NCBI GenBank assembly: GCA_031422315.1
Contig: JANOQN010000068.1
Coordinates: 248,001-312,000 of the forward strand
Direction: 5' to 3'
Length of the DNA stretch: 64,000 bases
Origin: JANNYA01 sp031422315
Lineage (GTDB): Bacteria > Pseudomonadota > Gammaproteobacteria > Xanthomonadales > SZUA-5
A program made the translations under genes and the position numbers. The first letter of the stretch is position 1. Each line of letters opens with the position of its first letter. Below are positions 43,745-54,100 of this stretch, piece by piece. A model generated the notes under the pieces. It saw only the letters and a program-made list of their open reading frames with translations. It was not told the DNA's origin and made no database searches.

Positions 43745-46285
43745 ATGTCGAATAAAACGCAGTCTGGCGATGAAGCCACAATTCCCAACTTACAAATTAG
43801 CGCAATACCGACCAGCGAAATAGATGAGGGCAGCAGCTTCTCGGAAACGCTGAGCGATGCTGTCAAGCACCACAGCAAACCGTTCGAAACGTCAAACTGC
43901 CCGCCTAGCCAAATCGGCCGCTATCAGCTGCTCGGTAAGTTGGGGCAGGGCGGCATGGGCTTGGTGTTTCGCGCAAGAGAGGCCACGCTAGATCGCGATG
44001 TGGCGTTAAAAGTCATCAGTGCAGGGCGCTTTGCCAGTCCGAAATTGGTTGAAAAATTGCGGAGAGAAGCGCAGTCCTCTGCTGGGCTTAATCACCCGAA
44101 TATTGTTCCGGTATTTGAGATCGACTGTATTGATGATCTGGCGTTTTTTACGATGGCGTTGGTCGAGGGTGAAACGCTTTTTGAGCGCATCAAACGGCTC
44201 GGCCCAATGCCAGAATTAGAAGCCGCTAAGTTACTGCGCACGATTGCGGATGCGGTCGATTATGCGCATCGACTTGGCGTACTGCATCTTGATTTGAAGC
44301 CTGCCAATATCTTGCTGGATCAGCGCGGTGAACCGCATATTGCAGATTTTGGAATTGCGCGCCGTATGGATGCCGCGCTCGGCGTGTCCGCAGATGAAAT
44401 TTCAGGCTCGCCGCACTATATGGCGCCGGAGCAGATAGATCCGGGTTTGGCACGGCTTTGCGCAGCCACCGATGTGTATGCGCTCGGCTCAATGCTGGTG
44501 TTTATGCTGACCGGAACAACGGTTTTTGAAGGTCATGCGGCAAAAGAAGTTATGAACCATGTGCTGTACACCGATCCATCAAACATACGCATTCGCGCCC
44601 CAAAGATATCGCTTGATGTGGTTGCGATTATCCAGCGCTGCCTGCTTAAATCCGCTGCAATGCGCTACCCAACTACCGCCGAGCTTGCGCGTGATTTAGC
44701 GTGCTTGGTTGAATTTCGCCCAGTATCCGTCAGGCCGCTTGGGCAAATGGGGCGGCTAGGGCGCTGGGTTAAGCGCGAACCGCGGGTTGCAATCGCCATC
44801 GGTACAGCGTTTTTCGCGCTATCAGCCGGGATAGTCATGACTGCGGTGCAGGCCGAACGTGCGGGCAATGCCGCTCGTCAAGCGGTGGCCGCAGCGAAAC
44901 AGGCTTTAGCGGCACAAAATTCTGAGCGCCAGCGTAGAAGCAAAGCGGAAGTGCTGATCAACGCGGTGTTTGATGAAATCTCAACCTCGATTTCTGAGGA
45001 AACTAACCTTACTTTGCTCAATAAGTTAAGCGAGCAAACCCTTGATTATTTTGATGATGACGCCGCCGTGCTCACGGTTGGCGAGCTTAAAGTCAAAGCA
45101 AAAATTCTGATGCGGCTGTTTGATGCGCAGGCCAAATTGCAAGATCCTGAGCGTGTGGCCGTTGCGATTACAAAAGTGCGCCCGGTAATAGACCTGCTGG
45201 AGCAACAGGCGCCTTCGATTGAGGTTGCCCTGTATCGTGCCAAGACGGATTTGATTGAAATGTTCTTTGCGCCACCCGAGCTAGGCGCAACGGCTGCACT
45301 AAAAAACTGGGCGCGGTTGCGCGAGATTTTGGAAGTCGTCGCGCTGCAAATTCCAATCATCACGCAGGCGAGCGAGTGCGAACAACTGTTGGATTTGACG
45401 GTGTATGTCGCGACCGAACTTGAGCAGGGCGTGCTAGATCGTTCGGTTGATTTGCCGCTGTCAAAACGCGTCGCGGATTTGCAAGACGAGCTGCTTGCAA
45501 GGGCCGACGCCCTGCCGGGTGATACCAACAAGCTGCGCTATTCATGGGATGCCTATCGGCAGTTTGCTAGATCACAGCGCGTGATAGTGCTGGCAATTGA
45601 GGGAAGCGCGGATGCGCTCAGCCAAGCGGCGCTGAACTGTGTGAAGAAAAATCAAGATACCGAGCAGCTGCTGTGTATTTCCCGTGCGCTGCCGCTGCTC
45701 AACACAAACTTTGCGCCCGAGCTCGACAAATTAGTGGCCAATACCGAACGCGATTTAATCGCAAAGCCCGACGATATGGCGCTGCGTGGGCTGCTGTTTT
45801 CAGCGATTCGTTTTCGGCTTCGCAGCGCTTTTTTGTGGGATGCGAAATCGGTCCAACGCAGCTGGTTTGAACGCTACGACCGAGTTTTTGATTCGCTGCC
45901 ACCGCGCGGCGCACGCACCGCCGAACGCGCCGCGTTTGCACTGTTGGTTTCTGATCAGCCTACCGACGCCGAAATAGACGCCGCGCGCGTGATTCGCGCT
46001 GGATTTGATCTGCCCGCGCTCGCAGCGGAGGCCAAACTCGGCGCGCGGCAGACCTTTCAGCGCGAGCTTTTATATGCGCTCGCGTTTCATTCCAGCCCCA
46101 CCAGCAAGCCGAACCGACAAACGCTGATCGCCGAAGCGCTCAGCCTTATTCCGAGCGCCCAGCAAACCCAGAGCAATTTATCGCTAAAGGAACGCATCCG
46201 TATTTCCGCATTGCAGGGCACAGTTGACGCGCTGGCATGCACGGCATTAAACGCGCGTGGGTTTGAAGTTAAGGCTTGCGGTTAA
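43745..46285 (+). CDS. Membrane-anchored Hanks-type Ser/Thr protein kinase
   Basis: This kinase of about 846 residues starts at ATG 43745 (MSNKTQSGDEAT). Kinase domain: glycine loop LGKLGQGGMGLVFRARE, VALKVI lysine, catalytic loop LHLDLKPANILLD (HLD in place of HRD), DFG in IADFGIARR, and APEQID. A transmembrane helix (AIAIGTAFFALSAGIVMTA) follows near residue 365. A long helical C-terminal region (about 470 residues, TPR-like by eye) lies outside. No phosphatase or PASTA domain is seen. It follows the c-di-GMP protein by about 60 bases and could be co-transcribed. Confidence 0.9.
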   Translation: MSNKTQSGDEATIPNLQISAIPTSEIDEGSSFSETLSDAVKHHSKPFETSNCPPSQIGRYQLLGKLGQGGMGLVFRAREATLDRDVALKVISAGRFASPKLVEKLRREAQSSAGLNHPNIVPVFEIDCIDDLAFFTMALVEGETLFERIKRLGPMPELEAAKLLRTIADAVDYAHRLGVLHLDLKPANILLDQRGEPHIADFGIARRMDAALGVSADEISGSPHYMAPEQIDPGLARLCAATDVYALGSMLVFMLTGTTVFEGHAAKEVMNHVLYTDPSNIRIRAPKISLDVVAIIQRCLLKSAAMRYPTTAELARDLACLVEFRPVSVRPLGQMGRLGRWVKREPRVAIAIGTAFFALSAGIVMTAVQAERAGNAARQAVAAAKQALAAQNSERQRRSKAEVLINAVFDEISTSISEETNLTLLNKLSEQTLDYFDDDAAVLTVGELKVKAKILMRLFDAQAKLQDPERVAVAITKVRPVIDLLEQQAPSIEVALYRAKTDLIEMFFAPPELGATAALKNWARLREILEVVALQIPIITQASECEQLLDLTVYVATELEQGVLDRSVDLPLSKRVADLQDELLARADALPGDTNKLRYSWDAYRQFARSQRVIVLAIEGSADALSQAALNCVKKNQDTEQLLCISRALPLLNTNFAPELDKLVANTERDLIAKPDDMALRGLLFSAIRFRLRSAFLWDAKSVQRSWFERYDRVFDSLPPRGARTAERAAFALLVSDQPTDAEIDAARVIRAGFDLPALAAEAKLGARQTFQRELLYALAFHSSPTSKPNRQTLIAEALSLIPSAQQTQSNLSLKERIRISALQGTVDALACTALNARGFEVKACG

Positions 46286-46358
46286 TTTAGTCGGCTGACA
46301 GGTAGAAGGAACCGGTTGAGGTGACTAATTATTTGCTGTCTTAAACCATAACTCTATC

Positions 46359-47438
46359 CTAAAACCCAAACTCCGCACCCGCGTCTTTCACAGTCATACC
46401 AGCCTGAAACCACTTCAAATTCATGCCGATTCGGGTGGCAGTGATGTCGGACCAAATATAGGTGTGGCTTTTGCCGGTGGCATCATCTAACAGGGTGAAT
46501 TTGAGAATTGGCGTTTTGGTGTTGGCGTAGGTGAGCTGCGATAGCTCCAGCGTGTAGCCGGTGGCTTTGCCATCGTCGAACTTCAGGGGCCAGCGTCCGC
46601 CCTCGGTGTGGACTAAAACATCGGTGCCGCCGCTGAACTTGGTGTCGGTTTTTTTCGCATCGACGCCGGCGCGGTTGATGTAAAACCAGCCTTTGAAGTA
46701 GCGCACTTTGCGGTTGCGATGCGATTGCCCATCGGTGCGGCCCCAAACAACTTTGCCGGATTCGTCGGTGGCAATGTCGGCAATCAAAAGCTCGGTTTCG
46801 CTTAGCTTGAGCGTGTCGTTGATAAAAATCGGCTTGCCGCTGCTGCGTGAGGTGATTTTGCAGGCGTCCTTATTCATGGTGCCGGCGTAGCTGCCGGTTT
46901 TTGCGTCGAAGCGCCAGTACACGTCACAGCCCGGTGTGGCTTTCAACATGGAGGGCGTTAGCGCTTTTGCTAGCTCGGGTTTTAAGTGCAAATCGCGCTG
47001 TGCGGCTTCATCTAAGAACGAGAATATTTCTAGCTTGATCGCACCATCTGCCATCTCGCTGAAGCGGTAGGCGCGCTGGCGGTAGATTTTGCTGGGATCG
47101 CCATCCAAATACTGTTTGACGAAGTAAACATCAGCGCCGACTGCGGGCGTGCTGATTGGCGCGAAAATGTGATGGATGTGCTCGAACGGATTTTCGACTT
47201 TTCCGGTGGCGGTTTTTTGCGCATCTTCTTTTTGCTGCCAAACCTGCTCGTTATTATCGAATTCGCCGCCAAACCAGCGCTTGAAGCGGGCGTAGTTAGT
47301 CTCAATCGGGGCGATGACTTCGCTGAGTGGCTGTAATGTCGCCGTGCTGGTTTTTGACTGCGTGGCGGGTTCAGATTTTGGGGATTGTGCACATGCGCTC
47401 AACAGCAGCGCGATAGATAAAGTCAGTAAAGTTCGCAT
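46359..47438 (-). CDS. CpeT/CpcT-family lipoprotein
   Basis: This 359-residue protein has a signal peptide with lipobox (LSIALLLSACAQSP). The body matches the CpeT/CpcT (DUF1001) fold: YARFKRWFGGEFDNNEQVW, PAVGADVYFVKQYLDGDPS, RQRAYRFSEMADGAIKLEIF, TPGCDVYWRFDAKTGSYAGT and the GWFYI end. In cyanobacteria the family attaches bilins to phycobiliproteins; outside phototrophs its role is unknown. It is convergent with the kinase gene and close to repeat copy 4. Confidence 0.85.
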   Translation of the reverse strand: MRTLLTLSIALLLSACAQSPKSEPATQSKTSTATLQPLSEVIAPIETNYARFKRWFGGEFDNNEQVWQQKEDAQKTATGKVENPFEHIHHIFAPISTPAVGADVYFVKQYLDGDPSKIYRQRAYRFSEMADGAIKLEIFSFLDEAAQRDLHLKPELAKALTPSMLKATPGCDVYWRFDAKTGSYAGTMNKDACKITSRSSGKPIFINDTLKLSETELLIADIATDESGKVVWGRTDGQSHRNRKVRYFKGWFYINRAGVDAKKTDTKFSGGTDVLVHTEGGRWPLKFDDGKATGYTLELSQLTYANTKTPILKFTLLDDATGKSHTYIWSDITATRIGMNLKWFQAGMTVKDAGAEFGF

Positions 47439-47544
47439 GCGGGGCTCCAGGGTTTTATTGGAAGGATAGCTAAAAAATGGTATTTGGAAGTTGGGATTTT
47501 CTGCTGCGATTCGCCCTGCAAGTACCTCGTTATTTCAAGAACCT

Positions 47545-47687
47545 CGTCATCCCCGCGAAGGCGGGGATCCGGTACAGATGTCAAAAATTAAATGAGCGTC
47601 AAAAAACATTGAAACATTCGCATTTTTACCCCAACCAGCACACTGAACGCTCGGCGCGCCTGGATTCCCGCCTGCGCGGGAATGACG
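47545..47687. repeat. Dispersed inverted-repeat element, copy 4
   Basis: CGTCATCCCCGCGAAGGCGG then GGATCC at the left and GGATTCCCGCCTGCGCGGGA then ATGACG at the right match copies 1 and 2 closely. It lies between the CpeT-like and POT genes. Confidence 0.85.
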
Positions 47688-47729
47688 GTGAGGCAATCGA
47701 GTTAGTGTGCAGCGGTGAAAATAGGCCAA

Positions 47730-49331
47730 CTAGCTACCATCCGCCTGACTATGCATGCCGCGCTTAAGTATCGGCGTAAACAGCGCCAAAACAATCGCCG
47801 AACCTATGCCGATCCACATCATTTGCGTTAAAAAGCTGCCGTAAAAGGCCAGCGCTTCGGCGGAGGTTATGGTTGCTTGGCGCTCAGCGGAAATGGCGGC
47901 GAAAGTGGATAACCGCCCGGCAATCATTTCGCCAAACGCGCTAAACAGGAACCAAGCGCCCATCATTAAGCCGACCACGCGCGCCACCGATAGCGAAGTC
48001 ACCATCGACAAGCCAATCGGCGATAGCGCCATTTCGCCCATCACCAAAACCGCGTAAGCCGCCACAATCCACCACGCTGACATTTTGCCGTTTTCCGCCG
48101 GATGCGCGCAGCCGTAGGCCAGTACACCAAACGCTAGCCCGCACAGTAAAAGCGCAATGGCAAATTTCATCGGCGTGCTTGGGTTGAGTTTGAGTTTGTC
48201 TAAACGCGGCCACAGCATCGCGAATAGCGGAGACATCAGCACCACAAAAAAGCCGCCGAAGAAGGTGGTCGCATCAGCGTTCCAGGTGTAAAGCGGCGTG
48301 TTCAGATCAGTCAAATTAGTCACGCGATCAGCAATTGTCATCCAAGCGCCATAGGTTTGCTCGTAAAGCCCCCAAAAAAGCGCGCTAATGCCGGTCAAAG
48401 TAAAAAGTACCCACATGCGATGTGCCTCGACACGGCTGCATTGGGTTGCCGTGAACCATGTCAACCAGCCCAAAAGACCCAAACCCATCACCACTGCGAC
48501 AATTTCAGTTGCGGTCACTTCATGGCCGCCCATTAGATTGGACAACGCGTCAAATTTCACGCTGGTTTGTAGCAGTTGCCAGATTAAAACTGAGGCAATT
48601 GCGGTGCCCAAATAGACCCAAGCCGAAATAGATAAACCAGCGATTTTCTCTTGCGCGCGCGAAGGGTTAGTTGCTTCAGCGACCCCGTTAAAGTGACGCT
48701 GTCCGAGTATAAAGTTGACTAAACCCACCGCCATCAGCACACCGGCGATACCAAAACCATACCCATAACCGTACTTTTTGCCAATCGCGGCGCATATCAA
48801 TGAAGCCATCATGGCGCCGACGTTAATGCCCATATAAAAAATCGTAAAGCCTGATTCGCGCCTTGGATCATTATCGGCATACAGCCTGCCGACAATCGTC
48901 GAAATGTTTGGTTTTAAGTAACCCACGCCAAGCGCAATAAGGGCGAGCGAAAAATACATCACCTGAATTGCAAATTGATCTCGAACCAAAGTGCCATTGG
49001 CATTGGTAGCGGGATCACCCACGTAAACCATGCCCAACTGGCCTACTGCAAGTAGTACACCGCCAATAATCACCGCTTTGCGCATGCCCAAGTACCGGTC
49101 CGCTAGCATGCCGCCAATCAGCGGCAGCGCATAGGCCAATCCCGCATAGGTTCCAAGGAGCAAAAAACCGCTACCGTCATCAAACATATGGTGTTTGAGT
49201 AAGTACATCAATAGCAGCGTTTTCATGCCATAAAACGCAAATCGCTCCCACATTTCGGTCAAAAAGCAAACAAAAAGCCCTTTAGGATGGCCGAAAAGCT
49301 GCTCGTGTTGGATTGGCGATGTTGGATTCAT
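47730..49331 (-). CDS. POT-family proton-coupled di/tripeptide transporter
   Basis: This inner-membrane transporter of about 533 residues belongs to the POT/PTR2 (MFS) family: GHPKGLFVCFLTEMWERFAF then YGMKTLLLMYL at the N-terminus, LADRYLGMRKAVIIGG, GVGYLKPNISTIVGRLYADN, and FTIFYMGINVGAMMASLIC. It has about 14 hydrophobic segments and a C-terminal LFSAFGEMIAGRLS. It likely imports di- and tripeptides with protons, fitting an organism that secretes proteases. I start at ATG 49331 (MNPTSPIQHEQLF), not the upstream in-frame codon at 49382. Confidence 0.92.
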   Translation of the reverse strand: MNPTSPIQHEQLFGHPKGLFVCFLTEMWERFAFYGMKTLLLMYLLKHHMFDDGSGFLLLGTYAGLAYALPLIGGMLADRYLGMRKAVIIGGVLLAVGQLGMVYVGDPATNANGTLVRDQFAIQVMYFSLALIALGVGYLKPNISTIVGRLYADNDPRRESGFTIFYMGINVGAMMASLICAAIGKKYGYGYGFGIAGVLMAVGLVNFILGQRHFNGVAEATNPSRAQEKIAGLSISAWVYLGTAIASVLIWQLLQTSVKFDALSNLMGGHEVTATEIVAVVMGLGLLGWLTWFTATQCSRVEAHRMWVLFTLTGISALFWGLYEQTYGAWMTIADRVTNLTDLNTPLYTWNADATTFFGGFFVVLMSPLFAMLWPRLDKLKLNPSTPMKFAIALLLCGLAFGVLAYGCAHPAENGKMSAWWIVAAYAVLVMGEMALSPIGLSMVTSLSVARVVGLMMGAWFLFSAFGEMIAGRLSTFAAISAERQATITSAEALAFYGSFLTQMMWIGIGSAIVLALFTPILKRGMHSQADGS

Positions 49332-49397
49332 ATGCGCTTTAATGTCGTCTGTGAGTTGAACGTGATCGAGTATCGCACGCACGCCGGGGATTTGCGC

Positions 49398-49426
49398 TTG
49401 GGATCATGGCGCTGCCCCGCTAAACT
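49398..49426 (+). promoter_or_regulatory. Possible sigma70 promoter of prfC
   Basis: TTGGGA, then 17 bases, then TAAACT lies 28 bases before the prfC ATG. Match to consensus is moderate and a single hit; it is a guess. Confidence 0.3.
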
Positions 49427-49454
49427 GCGCGGCTTATCTTTGACGGGCACACCC

Positions 49455-51059
49455 ATGAGCGATCTTCAGCGCGAGCTGTTACGCCGCCGCACCTTTGCCA
49501 TTATTTCGCACCCCGATGCCGGTAAAACCACGCTGACCGAAAAACTGCTGCTGTTTGGCGGGGCGATCCAAATGGCCGGCTCAGTGAAAGCGCGCAAGGC
49601 ATCCAGGCACGCCACTAGCGATTGGATGGCGCTGGAAAAAGAGCGCGGTATTTCCGTAACCAGCTCGGTCATGCAGTTCCCGTATGGCGATGCGATCGTC
49701 AACTTGCTCGACACCCCAGGCCACGCCGATTTCTCGGAAGACACCTATCGGGTGCTGACCGCAGTGGATTCGGCGCTGATGGTGATCGACTGCGCGAAGG
49801 GCGTGGAGGAGCGCACTATCAAGCTGATGGACGTTTGCCGCCTGCGAGATACGCCGATCATGACGTTCGTCAATAAACTAGATCGTGAGGGCAGGCCGCC
49901 GATTGAATTGTTAGACGAGATCGAAAGCGTGTTGCGCATTCAATGTGCGCCGATTACCTGGCCGATTGGCATGGGCTCCAGGCTCAAGGGCGTCTATCAT
50001 TTGATTGATGATGAAGTACATTTGTTCGAGCCGGGCCGCAATTATACACGGCAAGATTCGACGATCCTCAAAGGCCTGGACAATCCACAGCTTTTAGCGC
50101 GCATTGGCAAAGAAATGCTGCAAGAGTTACGCGATGAGTTGGAACTGGTGCAAGGCGCATCGCATCCCTTCGATTTGGATCGGTATTTAGCCGGCAAGCA
50201 AACGCCAGTGTTTTTTGGTTCGGGCATCAACAATTTTGGCGTGCAACTATTACTCGATGCGTTCGTCGCCAACGCGCCCGCGCCGCGTGCCAGAGCCGCC
50301 GTACAGCGCGATGTAGCGCCCAGTGAATCCGCCTTTACCGGGTTCGTGTTCAAAATTCAGGCAAATATGGATCCGATGCACCGAGATCGCATCGCGTTTA
50401 TGCGCATTTGTTCGGGCACGTATGAGTCGGGTCAAAAAGCCTTCCATGTGCGGCTTGGTAAGGAGCTGAAAATCGGCAATGCGCTGACGTTTTTAGCCAG
50501 CGAGCGTGAAATTGTGCAGCGCGCCTATCCGGGCGATATTTTGGGCATCCACAACCACGGAACCATCGCGATTGGCGATACTTTCAGCGAAGGCGAAGTG
50601 CTGAAGTACACCGGTATTCCCAACTTCGCACCCGAACTTTTCCGGCGCGCGCGCTTGAAAGATCCACTGCGACTCAAGCAATTACAAAAAGGTTTAGAGC
50701 AATTATCGGAGGAGGGCGCCACGCAGTTTTTCAAAGCCATCCTCGGCAATGATTTGATTTTGGGCGCGGTCGGCACGCTGCAATTTGATGTCGTCGCGTA
50801 TCGCTTGAAAGACGAATACGGCGTCGACTGCGCATTCGAAGCAGTAAATGTCCACACCGCACGCTGGGTGCAAAGCGATGATGCGAAAGCGATGGAAGAG
50901 CTAGAAGCCAAAGCCATGCTCAACATGGCATGCGATGCGGCTGGCGCGCTGGTTTACTTAGCTAGCTCACGGGTTAATCTACAGCTGACGATTGAGCGGC
51001 ACCCGAAAGTGCAGTTTTTGGCGACTAAGGAGTATGAGATTGGGAAGCAGGGTGGGTGA
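49455..51059 (+). CDS. prfC: Peptide chain release factor 3
   Basis: This GTPase of about 534 residues recycles release factors RF1/RF2. GTPase motifs: P-loop IISHPDAGKTTLTEKLLLFG, G3 LLDTPGHADFSEDTYR and NKLDREGR. The family-typical AIQMAGSVKARKASRHATSD then WMALEKERGISV follows. I start at ATG 49455 (MSDLQRELL) because the protein conservation begins there; the frame is open upstream to 49287 without support. Confidence 0.97.
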   Translation: MSDLQRELLRRRTFAIISHPDAGKTTLTEKLLLFGGAIQMAGSVKARKASRHATSDWMALEKERGISVTSSVMQFPYGDAIVNLLDTPGHADFSEDTYRVLTAVDSALMVIDCAKGVEERTIKLMDVCRLRDTPIMTFVNKLDREGRPPIELLDEIESVLRIQCAPITWPIGMGSRLKGVYHLIDDEVHLFEPGRNYTRQDSTILKGLDNPQLLARIGKEMLQELRDELELVQGASHPFDLDRYLAGKQTPVFFGSGINNFGVQLLLDAFVANAPAPRARAAVQRDVAPSESAFTGFVFKIQANMDPMHRDRIAFMRICSGTYESGQKAFHVRLGKELKIGNALTFLASEREIVQRAYPGDILGIHNHGTIAIGDTFSEGEVLKYTGIPNFAPELFRRARLKDPLRLKQLQKGLEQLSEEGATQFFKAILGNDLILGAVGTLQFDVVAYRLKDEYGVDCAFEAVNVHTARWVQSDDAKAMEELEAKAMLNMACDAAGALVYLASSRVNLQLTIERHPKVQFLATKEYEIGKQGG

Positions 51060-51062
51060 GAG

Positions 51063-51090
51063 GCTCGGCTGCGATTTCGCGCAGCCGAGC
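51063..51090. terminator. Hairpin between prfC and the S8 protease
   Basis: GCTCGGCTGCG and CGCAGCCGAGC form an 11-bp stem with a 6-base loop just after the prfC stop. There is no T-tract, so it may be a weak or factor-assisted terminator for the convergent genes. Confidence 0.4.
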
Positions 51091-51107
51091 AAAACTAAAC
51101 TAAAGCG

Positions 51108-54100
51108 TCAATAGACAAGATTTGCATTGTTGTTTGATATTACAGAGTCGGTGCTCGGCGTTCCGAGCAAGTTAACTTCGCCAAAGTAATAAGCACCTTG
51201 ATTAGGATACGGCATACCGGCCAATATAGTGTAAGAAACTGTTTGAACAGTTCCGGGCGGCATACTCGCAAAGGTGCATTCAATGACATCGCGAGGTCCC
51301 GGTCCTGGAGTTGGATAGGCGAGCGGCTTGTTTAATTTTAAGCATCCATTGGGCAACGGCAAATCTAGTGTTCCAATCGAAAGTTGACTACTAGCCTGAA
51401 GATAGAAACGCACATTGTTAACCGTTGCAGGGCCGAAGTTCTGCATTTCAAGCTTGACCTTATCGCCATCTAAGAAGATTCGAGCGCGCCTATCTGCGCA
51501 AATTGAACCTGACATCGGATCACTCGGGCTAATCCCCGCAAGCGGGAACTCCACGCCATCATCACTGCCTTCGCAATCGGAATTAGCGGTTTGTTCGTTA
51601 AGACCCATGGCGATTTCGTATCCATCGCTCAGTCCATCGCCATCTTGATCTTGATAAGTTGCGCCGCCATTAGTCCAGCTTACCGCTGGGTAAACATAGC
51701 CAAGCGTTACCGTATTGCTGTTGTACGAACCGAATCGAAAGGCTTCATCGCTGGTGTAGATCGCCCAGCCGGAGTTAGCACTGCCTGCGCCCGCGTTGTA
51801 GTAACCGGCGGTCAGCGCAACCGTGCCTGGAAGCTGGGTTGCTAGAACGTATCCTTCAATGCCATCATAGAAATAACCGCGATCAGTATTGGTTGGCCCA
51901 GTAATGCAGCCGTTTGAAGATGTGCCCGATTGCTCTGGCCCGTTCGCATACAAATCCCGAGTGGCGGTTTCGGTAGTGTAGAAATGCTTGCGAATGCCGA
52001 AGCATTTGCTGCTCATACGATATAGCGGCTTTAGTAAGGAACCTGCGGGCGCTTTTTCGGTGGTATGCAAATAGAACGAGGCGAAGGGCAGTTGTGTGGG
52101 CCCTGCGCCGTTGCCCCAAAGTCTATGTCGGTATTGAGTGGCGGGCATAACGTGGTTGGTAGTCGCGTTGCTTGGCTCAAAACCGGCCTTGTAGGGCTGC
52201 ATAAAATCCGTGCCAAAGTTGTTGTTTGGGTCGTCGCTTCCGGTGAAGTAAAGCTCGCCGAGTACTGCCGCCATCGCAACTTGGGGCGATGTTGTGCTTA
52301 ACCAAGATTCGACCGCTTGTAAAGAGGCTTTACCTTGTTCACCGCTAGCCAGGGTTGCCGCAGTATCACTTCGCAGTTGAAACACAGGCGTCAAGCGATT
52401 GGTGATATTTGTGCCGCGAACAGCCCCGAGTGCCGTATTGACTGCCGCTGTGGCGTTTGGAATACCTGCACCGCAGCGAGTGGAAGTGCAGCCGGTTTCA
52501 ATGTCGGATCCATCCACGGTGGGTGCGGTGGCGCCTGCTGAAAGCGCTTGCCCTAGTTCACCGCCTGAACGAGGATCACCGGCCTGCTTGGATGAAAGCA
52601 ACGGGTTTACCGAGCGCACCAGCGCGGCAATGCCGGCAACATATGGCGCGGCAAATGAAGTGCCACTTCCAGCACCGAAACGGCTGGCGTATACGCTATT
52701 TGCAAATGGCCGATTAATGGCATGGCCGGTATTTCCCGCTTGTAGCTGGCTGCCTAAATTGGGGCGCATGGGTGCGGCGTGGCGGCAATTTTCGGTTGCA
52801 AATAGACAAGCGCTGGTCGGGTTAAGTAGCGGCAGCTTGACGTATTCACGGTCAATAAGGCTCAGTATTTGCGAGCCGGGCGCAACGAAGGCAACTCGTG
52901 CGTGTAGATTGCTGCCGCACTCAACGCCGCCTCGGTATTCTGAGCCAGCCACCCCACAGCGGCCGTCAGTTGCGTTTACCGGACTGCCAATCACTGGCTC
53001 CCTTTGCACTTGTGGGCCATTTGCTAGCAGCGGGTAGTTTTTGCGGATGTTAAATTCATTCCAGGCGCGTCCGAATTGATCGGTCGCGCCAATGGAATAC
53101 ACCAGCGGGTTATCCGCCGGCACTAACCCGATTTGGTCAGATGGAATTACGTTATCAAGCTGGCCTTCATTGCCAGAAGCGGCAAAAATGGCCACATCGC
53201 GCGCGGCCAGCCGGTCAATTTCATTCACCAGCAAGGAAGGCGGTTCTTTCGCACCAATACTGCCGCTGTGGTTCAAAATGCCCGCGCCCATCTTTTGCAG
53301 CATGTGGTAGGAAGATGCTTGGGATCGGATTTGCTGCCCTCCATCAACGTTAAGTGGCGCATTAAAAAGTTGAATTCGCATCATGGCTAGGCCGCAGCTG
53401 GGGCATGCGCCGACAATCCCGGAATTTTCCGCCACAATTGTGCCTGTACTATCGAGCTTGGCTGTGAGGATGCCGCTGACCATGAGGCCGTGCGCTACAA
53501 ATGCTGCGCCTTCAGTCACAATGAACGTATTGAGTTCTTCAGGTTCAAAGTCGCGGCTAAACGTAGGCACCTGCTGCGGATTAGAGAAGTTGACCTTAGC
53601 GTAAGCGGAATTATGTCCACGCAAACTTGCCTGAAGCTCAGGCTCGTTGGGATTCAAACCGCCATCCACTACCCCGATCAGCACGCGGCCTTTAGTAGCG
53701 TCTAAAGCCGTTGGCAGCTGAAGCTGGCCGAACGCGTACTGTTTATGATGCGGATCGGTGGTGTTGTTCAAGGTGAGCTCGTCAAGCGTGCCGGAAAATA
53801 CACTGGCTGCTGCTGATTTCTGCTGCGTTATCGATTCAAACATACCGCTATTGCGCAGGCCTTGCGCCAAAGCGTTCGCCGCTGCGGGCGTTGCGCTTGG
53901 AAACTGAAGTAGCACGCTGCGGCGCAGGCGCTGATCGGCGTGGCTAGCTACTAAACGTGTGCGGCCCGGCCCGACTAATTCTGGCGTGTTGGCTGTAGCC
54001 TGTACGTTAGCTAGCCATGCACTAGCGCCTAGCTGCAAAGCCCACTGGTGGTTTTGCTGCTTAGCCCAGCGTTCGGCCAAGTTATCGATTTGCGGCTTAA

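Noticed and set aside
52399..53037. Plus-strand frame of 212 codons inside the S8 protease
   Set aside because: Antisense to a long protein with an intact catalytic triad.
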